Program-made: the position numbers and the translations under genes | The notes under the pieces: model-generated | What the model was told of the DNA's origin: nothing | What the model saw: the letters and a program-made list of their open reading frames with translations, nothing else | The model's database searches: none | In this document: positions 9,056 through 17,438 of the stretch, in pieces | How the letters are laid out: each line of letters starts with the position of its first letter | Numbering within the stretch: position 1 is the first letter of the stretch | Origin: Shewanella sp. OMA3-2 | GTDB taxonomy: Bacteria; Pseudomonadota; Gammaproteobacteria; Enterobacterales; Shewanellaceae | Length of the DNA: 64,000 nt | Assembly: GCF_021513195.1 (NCBI RefSeq) | Contig: NZ_CP090974.1 | Location: 1,066,001 to 1,130,000 of the forward strand | Direction of reading: 5' to 3'

Positions 9056-9120
9056 CAATATGAGGTCTATGAGTATTTAATTGTATTCGGTTACACTTTT
9101 ATAAAATGAAACCTTCCAAC

Positions 9121-9265
9121 CCGCTTTTGTCCAAATGTAAGGCTAGGTAAGCCAGTAGATAGAGTTTTAGCCTTGCTCAGTTTTTGCCCATAAATGAATT
9201 GATTCTTGTTGTTACATAGCTTTTGCCACAATCATCAACAAAGCTAACTCGAAGAGACAACCATC
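9121..9265. repeat. Degenerate third copy of the tandem repeat
   Basis: Words of the repeat unit recur in order: TTTTGTCCA near 9127, AAATGAATTGATT near 9192, then GCTTTTGCCACAATCATCAA and AAGCTAACTCGAAGAG, matching the first half of the unit. A short CACATCCATGTG palindrome at about 9287-9298 recalls the second arm. The rest, to 9452, holds no gene. Confidence 0.5.
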
Positions 9266-9452
9266 GGCACTAAAGGTCGCGCTGTCACATCCATGTGATC
9301 AAGACATTCCGTTTATTCTGAACATCTCAGCGGCAGGCAATAGTCCCGATGAAGTATTGGGCTGGCTACACTAACCAGAGTGATTGCCGTTCAGTCATTT
9401 TGTTGGGTCATAATTTAGTTGGGTTAAAGCAAATCTTTATAAAATATCCACC

Positions 9453-11198
9453 TTAAGATATCAGCCCTAATCGCTTGGCTTGGCGGTGTAGATTTCCCCT
9501 GTCTAGTTGTAATTGTCGTGCGGCTTTAGCCCAGACTTGGTTATTGTCCTCAAGACTTTGGCGTATGATTTGACGTTGAAAGTCTGCCACTTTGTCGTTA
9601 AACGACTGACCATCGTCTAAGAACAGTGAATACAGACTCTCGTTATTATTCAGTGCGTCATCACCCTGTGTGTTATTAGCTGTTGTTGTGGATGTTACAA
9701 CCGCGATGGCAGGTTCTGATTTAGGGCTTTCTTGATTGGTAAGCCCTTGCTTAAACTGCTCTGGCTTTAAAGGCTCTGGCTGCAAAGGCGATGATGTAGA
9801 AAATTGAGCCGCTGATGCAACTGATAAAGAGCTCCTTGGCTGGGTGGACACGTGTTTAAATTGTTCACCCGCAAAAGTTAAGTGATGAGGTTGAATGATG
9901 GTGACACTTTTACCTTCGGCACTGGCTTTAAGGGCGGCGCGCATCAACACATTTTGTAATTCACGCACGTTACCTGGCCATGAATAAGTTAACAATGTTT
10001 GCATGGCATCTTCACTTAGGCGCACGGTTTTAGCGCTACTTAAGCCTATTTTGTGTTTTAGGTTGGTGACAATGTTGCCGCACAGGGGCGGAATATCTCT
10101 TTGGCGTTCACGTAGTGGTGGCACATGCAGCGGATAAACACATAACCTGTGGTATAAATCTTCACGAAAACGCCCTTCACTCACCGCATGGAGTAAGTTA
10201 CGGTTACTGGCAGCAATAATACGCACATCCACATGGATATTGCGATCTAGCCCCAAACGCTGAATTTCACCATCTTGAATAACCCGCAGCAGTTTAGCCT
10301 GTAACTCTAAAGATAATTCACCTACCTCGTCTAAAAACAAGGTGCCCTGGTGGGCTAATTCAAATTTACCCATACGATCTTTAGTCGCACCGGTAAACGC
10401 CCCTTTTACATGGCCAAACAGCTCACTTTCAGCCAAAGTTTCTGGCAATGCAGCGCAGTTTAATTGCACTAAAGCTTGCTGTTTACGCTTAGATTGGGCG
10501 TGTAAAGTACGGGCGACCACTTCCTTGCCTACACCGGTTTCACCACTGATTAACACGGATAAATCGGAATTAGCCACAATGCGAATATCGTCTTTAAGCG
10601 ACAGCATGCAAGGGGTTTCACCAATAAAATCTGACTTCTTTAATGGCTTTTGTTTAAACGAGCTTTCAATATCATTGGCCCAATGGCTTTCTTGGCGCTC
10701 AAGTAGGGTAAGCAAGTTAACGTTACGTATAGTGGCAGCGGCAAGGGCGGCTAAAGTAGCAATGCTAATATCGCTTGTGGTATCAAATGCACCGACATTG
10801 AGCGAATCTAAGGTGAGTACCCCTACTAGGGTATCTTCAACATATAAGCTGCAGCCGATACAGGCGTGGACATCTAACACGCGTTTGGGATCGATGACTA
10901 GATAACCATCATAGGGATCGGCAAGCTCTGAGTCTGCATTAAAGCGAATAGGGTGGCGAGAGGCCATAATGGCTTCTAATCTTGGGTGCTCATGGGGGGC
11001 AAAGCCCATACCCAGCACTTCAGGTAATAGGCCATCAACCGCAACAGGTCTAAGTTCATTGCCTTGGTATTCTAATAAGGCAACCGCATCACAGGGCATG
11101 ACTTGATTAACTGCTGTCATAAAGCGTTGATAAAGCGCTTTTTTAGGCAAGCTTTGGCTAAGATCCACTGCAATATCCAGTAAGGTTTGCGCTAACAT
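9453..11198 (-). CDS. norR: NorR, NO-sensing sigma-54 activator
   Basis: A 581-aa bacterial enhancer-binding protein that senses NO through a mononuclear non-haem iron and activates sigma-54 promoters. The N-terminal GAF domain keeps the iron-site residues known from E. coli NorR: Arg73 (HPRLEAI), Asp94/Tyr96/Asp97 (DPYDG) and Asp131 (LTLDSL). The AAA+ domain has Walker A GETGVGKE (219-226), the sigma-54 contact loop GAFTGA (266-271) and Walker B FLDE. A C-terminal Fis-type helix-turn-helix ends the protein. A Ser/Gln/Pro-rich linker of about 90 residues before the HTH is longer than usual. It lies downstream of norE2-norF2 on the same strand, with a 183-bp gap. Confidence 0.95.
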   Translation of the reverse strand: MLAQTLLDIAVDLSQSLPKKALYQRFMTAVNQVMPCDAVALLEYQGNELRPVAVDGLLPEVLGMGFAPHEHPRLEAIMASRHPIRFNADSELADPYDGYLVIDPKRVLDVHACIGCSLYVEDTLVGVLTLDSLNVGAFDTTSDISIATLAALAAATIRNVNLLTLLERQESHWANDIESSFKQKPLKKSDFIGETPCMLSLKDDIRIVANSDLSVLISGETGVGKEVVARTLHAQSKRKQQALVQLNCAALPETLAESELFGHVKGAFTGATKDRMGKFELAHQGTLFLDEVGELSLELQAKLLRVIQDGEIQRLGLDRNIHVDVRIIAASNRNLLHAVSEGRFREDLYHRLCVYPLHVPPLRERQRDIPPLCGNIVTNLKHKIGLSSAKTVRLSEDAMQTLLTYSWPGNVRELQNVLMRAALKASAEGKSVTIIQPHHLTFAGEQFKHVSTQPRSSLSVASAAQFSTSSPLQPEPLKPEQFKQGLTNQESPKSEPAIAVVTSTTTANNTQGDDALNNNESLYSLFLDDGQSFNDKVADFQRQIIRQSLEDNNQVWAKAARQLQLDRGNLHRQAKRLGLIS

Positions 11199-11217
11199 GA
11201 CAGGCTCCGTGGGGTAA

Positions 11218-11265
11218 TTGACAACAAAATAACTAGGTCGTGAGTTTATGTTGTCAATATATCAA
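11218..11265 (-). promoter_or_regulatory. Dyad upstream of norR, possible operator
   Basis: TTGACAAC (11218-11225) and GTTGTCAA (11250-11257) form an 8-bp perfect inverted repeat 20-60 bp upstream of the norR start. A further half-site ATCAAC follows. The position suits an operator for autoregulation, but the match to known NorR sites (GT-N7-AC) is only partial. Confidence 0.35.
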
Positions 11266-11381
11266 CGTTTAAGCTTCTGCCCTGTAACAAACTGATAGAG
11301 TTGTGACCAACCACACAGTTTTATCGGGGGGACTTAATGGCTCCTGTATTGCTTCTGCTAAGAATTAGTAGCGTGCCATAT

Positions 11382-11696
11382 TTAAAGGTAGAGAATTAAG
11401 GTAAGCAGTAGCGGGATAAGAATAGGATAACTTAATGCTAACCAACGCCAGTGCTTAGGTGCGTGGCGCATTTCCATAAATGTATCTACAATTTGCACGC
11501 CTTTAACTATGGTCATTAACACTATGATTAAAATACCAATAAGCCGCACGCTGGGTCGTATGCTTTCTAAAGACAATGCATTTGAAGACAGTAAAGCTGC
11601 GGGGTAATAACTAATAAACGTAGTAAAGCAGGTTAGCCCGACCAAGGTAATGGCGGCAAGATGTATGGGTTTAGTATTACTGATATATGCATTCAT
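11382..11696 (-). CDS. norF: NorF-like small membrane protein (copy 2)
   Basis: A 104-aa COX4_pro-type protein with three helices. The signature VLMTIVKGVQIVDTFMEMRHAP parallels the VKGLLVINYFMGLKH of copy 1, and the C-terminus is a long hydrophobic helix. The ATG at 11696 has AGGAA about 8 nt upstream; longer frames starting at 11738 overlap norE2 and lack a ribosome site. It lies 31 bp downstream of the second norE, so the two are co-transcribed. It is strongly diverged from the copy at 4341-4748, so this is not a recent duplication. Confidence 0.8.
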   Translation of the reverse strand: MNAYISNTKPIHLAAITLVGLTCFTTFISYYPAALLSSNALSLESIRPSVRLIGILIIVLMTIVKGVQIVDTFMEMRHAPKHWRWLALSYPILIPLLLTLILYL

Positions 11697-11727
11697 AGGG
11701 GTATTCCTGTCATGTGTAAGCAGAGTT

Positions 11728-12375
11728 TTAATGAGCAATATAAATTAAGAAAAAAACTAAAATCCACACTAGATCAACCATGTGCCAGTAGGTCGCTGCG
11801 GCTTCAAAACCTTGATTTTCATTGGTGCTATAAAAGTGTTTACGGCTTTGTTTATACAAATAAAATAAAATGCCACAACCTAATACTACGTGCATAAAGT
11901 GGAATGCGGTGATCAGATAATATAAGGTAAAAAAATCATTAGTAGACAGACTAAACCCAGCATTTATCAGTAAAGAGTACTCGTAGCTTTTAGCCATCAG
12001 ATAGATAAAAGCAAAACATAAGCTGGCAATAAGTTGTTTGCCTACTTTAGGGTTATCGCCACATTTTGCTGCGTCGAGTGCTAGCGCGACAAAATAGCTG
12101 CTTATCAATAAACTTATCGTACAAGCAAGCCCTATGCTGATATGTATAATCCCTTGCCCATCGGCAAACATTTGTGGCTCTAAGCGCTTCATTACCGCAA
12201 AACCGATAAAAAAAAGCGCAAATACCGTTAATTCCATCATGATGACAAACCACATTGCAATGTCACCAGGTAGCCTAGCCTCGGGATCTGTAGTGTTTGA
12301 TACCTGACACGGTTGTTGATATGACTGATGTGCAGATAAACGAGCGGGCTCATCGATAATGGTAAATGGCAGCAT
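11728..12375 (-). CDS. norE: NorE, cytochrome c oxidase subunit III-like protein (copy 2)
   Basis: A 215-aa membrane protein of the subunit III family. Blocks shared with copy 1 include GDIAMWFVIMMELTVFALFFIGF, the HFMHVVLGCGIL helix and the C-terminal ATYWHMVDLVWILVFFLIY. It has a longer N-terminal tail (about 35 residues) than copy 1. It is first in the minus-strand unit norE-norF-norR and lies 27 bp or so downstream of the transcription start predicted from a sigma-54 promoter, so it is probably induced by NO through NorR. Confidence 0.9.
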   Translation of the reverse strand: MLPFTIIDEPARLSAHQSYQQPCQVSNTTDPEARLPGDIAMWFVIMMELTVFALFFIGFAVMKRLEPQMFADGQGIIHISIGLACTISLLISSYFVALALDAAKCGDNPKVGKQLIASLCFAFIYLMAKSYEYSLLINAGFSLSTNDFFTLYYLITAFHFMHVVLGCGILFYLYKQSRKHFYSTNENQGFEAAATYWHMVDLVWILVFFLIYIAH

Positions 12376-12412
12376 ATATCACCTTAACGGGTAAACTATT
12401 TTAATAGTACAA

Positions 12413-12429
12413 AGCAACAATTGTGCCTA
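12413..12429 (-). promoter_or_regulatory. Sigma-54 promoter of the norE2-norF2(-norR) unit
   Basis: Read on the minus strand, the sequence is AGGCACAATTGTTGCT. It has the invariant GG-N10-GC of -24/-12 promoters and matches the consensus TGGCAC-N5-TTGC at all but one position. It sits 38 bp upstream of the norE2 start codon. NorR is a sigma-54 activator encoded in the same unit, which makes the call coherent. Confidence 0.75.
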
Positions 12430-12497
12430 TGTTTGATAGGTTAGTGTAAAACTGCTATTTATATGAAAAGTAATGATATTTTATATTTTTTGTTGAG

Positions 12498-12538
12498 GTT
12501 GAAAATACTAGCAGAATTAAGGTGTGTTAATTAGACAC
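12498..12538 (-). promoter_or_regulatory. Candidate NorR-binding sites
   Basis: Two GT-N7-AC dyads lie 70-125 bp upstream of the sigma-54 promoter: 12498-12508, and 12526-12536. The second is embedded in GTGT-N7-ACAC at 12524-12538. Known NorR enhancers have this core, usually in three copies. I found two, and the pattern is short enough to occur by chance. Confidence 0.35.
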
Positions 12539-12766
12539 GGATTAGACTGACAAACGGATGAATTCCGACAATTCATTTGTATGAAACTCAGCATAACTGT
12601 GGTGTAAATCAACTTTTTATCAGTGTTACTTACTGTGACCTGGGTTTTATTTTATAAGCATTGAAGGGCTACAAAATGAACAAGGATAGCGCAATGATAA
12701 AATTGATGGTCAACTACTTATACGCAAAGGCTAAACACTGCCTGAAGAAGGGCACTGATTGGCTGA

Positions 12767-12874
12767 ATTGACACTACCAAAGGGCTAACCAATAAATTAA
12801 TTGCCAGAGAGCTCGATATTACAGATGATACTGTTCAAGTTCCTGTGAAGCATTTGTTACACAATAATGATTAG
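12767..12874 (+). pseudogene. Relic of a NarL/NarP-type response regulator (HTH fragment)
   Basis: This short frame translates to GLTNKLIARELDITDD, then TVQVPVKHLLHN and a stop. It closely resembles the DNA-binding helices of NarL/NarP (family pattern GLxNKxIARxLDITxxTVKVHVKHxL). The receiver domain is absent and the frame ends within the last recognition-helix region, so only the HTH remains. Upstream at 12676-12771 is a 31-codon frame starting MNKDSAMIKL that I cannot assign. A nitrate/nitrite regulator relic beside nor genes suggests a lost denitrification regulator. Confidence 0.6.
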
Positions 12875-13154
12875 ATGTGCAATAGTATTGGTTTGGATGT
12901 TTACTATCAGGTTTGCTATCTTTTGTATCCTACTGTTTATAGTATAAAAAATAAAATATGGATAAGATGATTTATTAAGGTTTTCTTAATGAATCAGCGA
13001 TATAATTTTCGCTGTATGTTTTTTGTAGTCATAAAAAGTCGACTAAAATAAACATTATCTTTTAAAGCAATAGCATACCTGGCAACATCTTAATTTAAGC
13101 GTAATACAACCCACCCATTACTCTTGAATTAATGGGTATACTTTTGAGGAAAAA

Positions 13155-13568
13155 ATGAACAACAGACCTGAAATAACGATTTCATCATTAGATGCAGATA
13201 GGCTGTATAACTTAATTGAGTCATTACCGACAAAAAATTTGGTAGGCGTAGCTGAGCTTGAGGTGGAACTTGCCCGAGCGAACATTGTTGAACCAACAGA
13301 GATCCCGCCGACAATTGTGACGATGAATTCAACCGTTAAATTTTCTGTTGAGTCATCCAAAGAAGAGTTCATGCTGACCTTGGTATACCCGAAAAACCTT
13401 GATGCTGCGGGTGATAAAATATCTATACTCGCGCCAGTAGGCAGCGCCTTACTTGGCTTGTCGCAGGGTGATGAAATTGAATGGCCTAAGCCAGGTGGAG
13501 GATTTATCAAAATTAGAATAGAAGAGATTTTCTATCAACCAGAAAGAGCCGGTGAATATCATCGTTAA
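13155..13568 (+). CDS. rnk: Rnk, regulator of nucleoside diphosphate kinase (GreA/GreB-like)
   Basis: A 137-aa protein of the Rnk family. The N-terminus has the short helical region (SSLDADRLYNLIESL) and the C-terminal two thirds is the FKBP-like GreA/GreB C-terminal fold, recognisable in VYPKNLDAAGDKISILAPVGSALLGLSQGDEIEW. Rnk binds RNA polymerase in the secondary channel and lacks the long Gre coiled coil. GAGGAAAAA precedes the ATG. The gene stands alone. Length equals the E. coli protein. Confidence 0.92.
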   Translation: MNNRPEITISSLDADRLYNLIESLPTKNLVGVAELEVELARANIVEPTEIPPTIVTMNSTVKFSVESSKEEFMLTLVYPKNLDAAGDKISILAPVGSALLGLSQGDEIEWPKPGGGFIKIRIEEIFYQPERAGEYHR

Positions 13569-14168
13569 TATCTGATGAGTTAAATCGTTTTATGACAATG
13601 TAACTTTAATTGATGCAGGCTGGCTATCAAGAGTCGTTCGACTTAAGCCAGTCTACATACTTGTATCATTCACTTCATATCACTTCATACTGTTCTTCTT
13701 TATAACGGCAGCACTGATGCCTTAACCTTTTATAACAAAGTGCTTTGTGGTGTAAAAATGAGCACTATCTTAGTTCGGCCACCTAATCTTGTTCTCACGT
13801 TTTAACACTATCTTGTTGGCCTCGATTTGTTTGATTTCTATCCCCGGAGGACTGCTAACTATGGTGTTTGATAGGTATTGAAGCTGGGCTTCAACTGGCC
13901 GAAACCTTACTGCAGAATATCGATGATAAGTAGCCTGCGGTAATATCATCACGGTGCTGCTATAAACGTTAAACAAGGAATGCACATTATTCATGTAAGC
14001 TGAGCACAATTTATGACATTTTAATATTATTGCTGATTTAAAAATTTATTTATATTAAGACGTTACTTAAAACAAGATGGTGAATAAAAAACAGTCGCAG
14101 TTCTAAGATAACTTAGTATACTTAAACTCCCATGACATTGAGTATCAACCTACATTGGACGTTTAATT
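13569..14168. other. 600-bp intergenic region
   Basis: It holds a hairpin at about 13619-13653 (CTGGCT/AGCCAG enclosing AGTCG-TT-CGACT), possibly a weak terminator of rnk, and several copies of the word CACTTCATA near 13668-13690. A 79-codon minus-strand frame (13770-14009) lacks a ribosome site and is not called. Confidence 0.4.
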
Positions 14169-15629
14169 ATGACTAAATTTAGAACACTAGTAATAAGCTT
14201 TGCTGCATTTATTGCTATATTTTCCATGAGTATTCCTGCTCAAACAAACCAAAAGTTAGATACCGTTGCAGAAAATGCTTATCTGTACGGGTTACAACAA
14301 GCCATTTTTTATGGTCAACGTTGGATTTACACTCAGAATAACGTTAAAGCAAACGAAATCTATTCGGGTGTTAACCGTATTTTTTGGGTCCGTAAACAAA
14401 TCACCCCTGATTTCCCTGTGGTAACGCCTAACGCCACAACGCTATATGGTTCAGGATTTCTTGATTTACAAAATGGTCCTATCGTAGTGGAAGTACCTGA
14501 AATTTCTGATCGCTATTTTAGCGTTCAAGTGATGGATCAATATGGTATTTTTAGGATGATTGTGGGTTCACCGTTTAATGGTACTCAGGCAAGAAAATAT
14601 ATCCTGGTGCCACCAGGATACGAAGGAAACTTACCCGCAGACTTTCCAACAACTGACATTATTCAGTGGGAGTCAAAAACCGCTTATATCGTTGTTCGTA
14701 TGGCTGTTGAAACAGGATCTGATAAAGAGATTAAAACCATCAATCATTATCAAGACCAAGTGACGACTACACCAGTGAGTGAGTGGGTCGCTAATGGTAA
14801 TAAAGGCGTATCACAAGCCACAAGCACTATTAAACCTGGAAAATATGTAATCCCTAAAGATCTACCTAGCTACGCAATTAGCCAAGTAGACAAACAGACC
14901 GCCAAACAATATTTCACTTTACTGAGTGTTATTTTGAATGATCCAACCATGACGTTATTGCCAGATTCTGCACTTGAAGCGGATATGTTGGCACAACTTA
15001 AAGTGGTTAATATTGGTAAAGGGTTAACATTTGATTGGGCTAAATTGTCAAAAGAACAACAATCTGCCCTTGAAGTCGGCTTTAAAAATGGCTTCAAAAG
15101 TGTGCGCACCACATTAAAAAACAACCTGATTAACATGAACGGTTGGGGGTCTGTACGTAATGCTGGTGGGTTTGAAACTCGTTGGATGGACCGTGCAGTT
15201 ATTGCTGACGCAGCTTGGGCCGCGCCGGATAAAAATATTTCTCATGCTGGTGCTTTCTTGTTTACTGACGCTGACGGTAATCCGTTGAATGGTAAAAATA
15301 AATATACCATGACATTTGATATGGCAGATTTACCTCCAGTGACACAATTTTGGTCAATTCCTTTATATGATGCAAATGGTTACTTTGTGGCTAACGAAAT
15401 CAATCGTTATACCGTAAACAGCTTCATGCTTGCTGCAGGCGATTTAGTTGTTAAAGATGGTAAGTTAGTTGTTTATATTCAAAAAGATAAACCAACCGAC
15501 GCTGACCAGTTAAAAAACTGGTTGCCAGCACCTGCTGAAGGAATGCGTTTTACCGCTCGTTTTTATGGGCCATTAGTACCGCTAACAGACGGAACTTATA
15601 ACATGCCTAAAGCGGTTAAAACTCAGTAA
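14169..15629 (+). CDS. Secreted DUF1254/DUF1214 protein (first of three)
   Basis: A 486-aa exported protein with a signal peptide (about residues 1-24, cleavage after SIPA). DUF1254 is recognisable in AENAYLYGLQQAIFYGQRW, the TPNATTLYGSGFLDLQNGPIVVEVPEI block and YILVPPGY. The C-terminal DUF1214 has the FETRWMDRAVIADAAWAAPDKN, NKYTMTFDMADLPPVTQFWSI and LKNWLPAP-type motifs. The biochemical role of this family is not established. It is more distant from the two paralogues downstream than they are from each other. Confidence 0.85.
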   Translation: MTKFRTLVISFAAFIAIFSMSIPAQTNQKLDTVAENAYLYGLQQAIFYGQRWIYTQNNVKANEIYSGVNRIFWVRKQITPDFPVVTPNATTLYGSGFLDLQNGPIVVEVPEISDRYFSVQVMDQYGIFRMIVGSPFNGTQARKYILVPPGYEGNLPADFPTTDIIQWESKTAYIVVRMAVETGSDKEIKTINHYQDQVTTTPVSEWVANGNKGVSQATSTIKPGKYVIPKDLPSYAISQVDKQTAKQYFTLLSVILNDPTMTLLPDSALEADMLAQLKVVNIGKGLTFDWAKLSKEQQSALEVGFKNGFKSVRTTLKNNLINMNGWGSVRNAGGFETRWMDRAVIADAAWAAPDKNISHAGAFLFTDADGNPLNGKNKYTMTFDMADLPPVTQFWSIPLYDANGYFVANEINRYTVNSFMLAAGDLVVKDGKLVVYIQKDKPTDADQLKNWLPAPAEGMRFTARFYGPLVPLTDGTYNMPKAVKTQ

Positions 15630-15784
15630 TGTCATTAGCCTCAAGGTTGATCATATTCATTATCATCACTTGAGGTATCCATGCACATTAACCTGCACTT
15701 ATATTAGAGCTAAATCAGAACTAAATCAGAGCTGGGTTCGAGTCAGGTCAATGTGCATTTCAGTCAAAAATCGATAGGAATAGT

Positions 15785-17296
15785 ATGAAAATATTAAATT
15801 CACTCTCCATTCACATCGCTGTTGCCAGTTTACTTTTAGTGGGCAGTTCATCTGTGCAAGCAGAAGTGTCTAAAAAAACACTTGAGTCTATCTCAATCGC
15901 TGACACTGTCGAAACACCGATAGGCACACTTGAGTTTTTTGATGGTGTTCCATCAGATGCCACCATTAATAAAGTGTATGACAACCTTGACCGCTCACGT
16001 GCCATGGGTGTTTATCTAGACAATATGGGTGCCGTATCAATTAATGCGGTACTTGATGGGCTGGCTGACGCAGGGGCGAATACATCAAATAAGGTTGCTT
16101 TATTTGAACAATTAATGGACTCAAAGACACTGGTTATTACGGCTAATACATCGACACTTTATGCCTATGCTGGTACCGATTTAGCTAATGATGGCCCAAC
16201 GGTTATTGAAGTGCCTGCAGGCATGTTGGGTTTTCTGGATGATAGCTGGCAACGGTTTGTCGGTGATATTGGCGTGACTGGACCTGATAAAGGCAAAGGC
16301 GGTAAGTACTTGGTGTTACCGCCAGGTTATAAAGGACCGGTGCCCGATGGATATTTCCTCCTTAAGCCTAAAACGAATCGAAACTTTTTATTTTTACGGG
16401 GATCAATCAAAAATGGTTTAGCAAAAGCGGCTAATAATATTAAATCTGGATTGAAAATATACCCACTTAAAAATGCTACCAAACCCGCCAAAACTGAGTT
16501 TGTTAATGTATCTGGCAAAGAGTTTAATACTTTATTTCCAAATGACTTAGGCTATTTTGAAATATTGAACGACATTATTCAGCGTGAACCTGTTGATGCT
16601 ATCGGGCCTGAGGTCCGCGGTGCAATAGCAAGTATCGGTATCGTTAAAGGGCAAGCCTTTAAACCCGATGCACGGATGAATAAATTGTTGCTAGAGGCAG
16701 GTACATTAGGTAATGCGACATCTCGTGCTATCACGGTACAACCTCGAATCGATGGCGTGGCTATTTACCCAGACTCAAACAGCGGCTGGACAATGGCCTA
16801 TGCAAATAAGAACACTTCATTTGAAGCTAATGGCACCATGAACTTAGATGCTAGAACACTGTTTTATTTCAATGCGGGTGGTGTAACGCCTGCAATGGCG
16901 GTGACTAAATCGGGTGCGGGTTCTGACTATGCTCTAGCGTTTTTAGATGCTCAAAAACAAGCGTTTGATGGTGCTAAAACCTATAAGCTGCACTTGCCTG
17001 CCAATGTGCCGGTGAATAACTTTTGGGCCGTAACTATGTACGATACTCAAACTCGTTCACAGTTACAGACAAGCCAACCTTTTCCTACAGTGGGTAGTTT
17101 GACCGATGGGATCAAAATGAACAGTGATGGTTCTTACGAATTATTCTTCGGCCCTAAAGCCCCTAAAGGGCAAGAAGGTAATTGGTTAGCAACAGTACCA
17201 GGTAAAAGCTGGTTTTTAATTTTGCGTATGTACGGTCCATTAGACCCATGGATTAATAAAACATGGCGGCCGAGTGAAATTGAATTAGTTAAGTAA
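15785..17296 (+). CDS. Secreted DUF1254/DUF1214 protein (second of three)
   Basis: A 503-aa exported protein. A signal peptide ends near QAEVS (about residue 26). DUF1254 motifs are TANTSTLYAYAGTDLANDGPTVIEVP and YLVLPPGYKGPVPDG. DUF1214 motifs are KTYKLHLPANVPVNNFWAVTMYDTQTRS and a C-terminal GNWLATVPGKSWFLILRMYGP block. It is almost collinear with the next gene, including identical length, the NTSFEANG motif and the last 20 or so residues, so the two arose by tandem duplication. GATAGGAATAGT precedes the ATG. Confidence 0.85.
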   Translation: MKILNSLSIHIAVASLLLVGSSSVQAEVSKKTLESISIADTVETPIGTLEFFDGVPSDATINKVYDNLDRSRAMGVYLDNMGAVSINAVLDGLADAGANTSNKVALFEQLMDSKTLVITANTSTLYAYAGTDLANDGPTVIEVPAGMLGFLDDSWQRFVGDIGVTGPDKGKGGKYLVLPPGYKGPVPDGYFLLKPKTNRNFLFLRGSIKNGLAKAANNIKSGLKIYPLKNATKPAKTEFVNVSGKEFNTLFPNDLGYFEILNDIIQREPVDAIGPEVRGAIASIGIVKGQAFKPDARMNKLLLEAGTLGNATSRAITVQPRIDGVAIYPDSNSGWTMAYANKNTSFEANGTMNLDARTLFYFNAGGVTPAMAVTKSGAGSDYALAFLDAQKQAFDGAKTYKLHLPANVPVNNFWAVTMYDTQTRSQLQTSQPFPTVGSLTDGIKMNSDGSYELFFGPKAPKGQEGNWLATVPGKSWFLILRMYGPLDPWINKTWRPSEIELVK

Positions 17297-17311
17297 TCTA
17301 GATTACAACAT

Positions 17312-17350
17312 ACACCGACACTGCATTAAGCCTTGTCGGTGTTTTTTTAT
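17312..17350 (+). terminator. Terminator between the DUF1254 paralogues
   Basis: ACACCGACA (17312-17320) pairs with TGTCGGTGT (17334-17342), followed by seven T. It implies that the two paralogues are transcribed separately. Confidence 0.85.
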
Positions 17351-17438
17351 GATTAACGTTGATTGACTGTGTAGAAATACAATGAAGACACAATAAATTA
17401 AAACCTAAGTGAGTATCAGAAATAGAGGGAATTAATCG

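Noticed and set aside
8763..9080. 105-codon plus-strand frame
   Set aside because: It spans both tandem repeat units, its amino-acid sequence simply repeats with them, and it has no ribosome site.
10342..10905. 187-codon frame antisense to norR
   Set aside because: It is a shadow of a well-conserved gene and resembles no known protein.
13770..14009. 79-codon minus-strand frame after rnk
   Set aside because: The first start is TTG, the next ATG has no ribosome site, and the composition is not protein-like.
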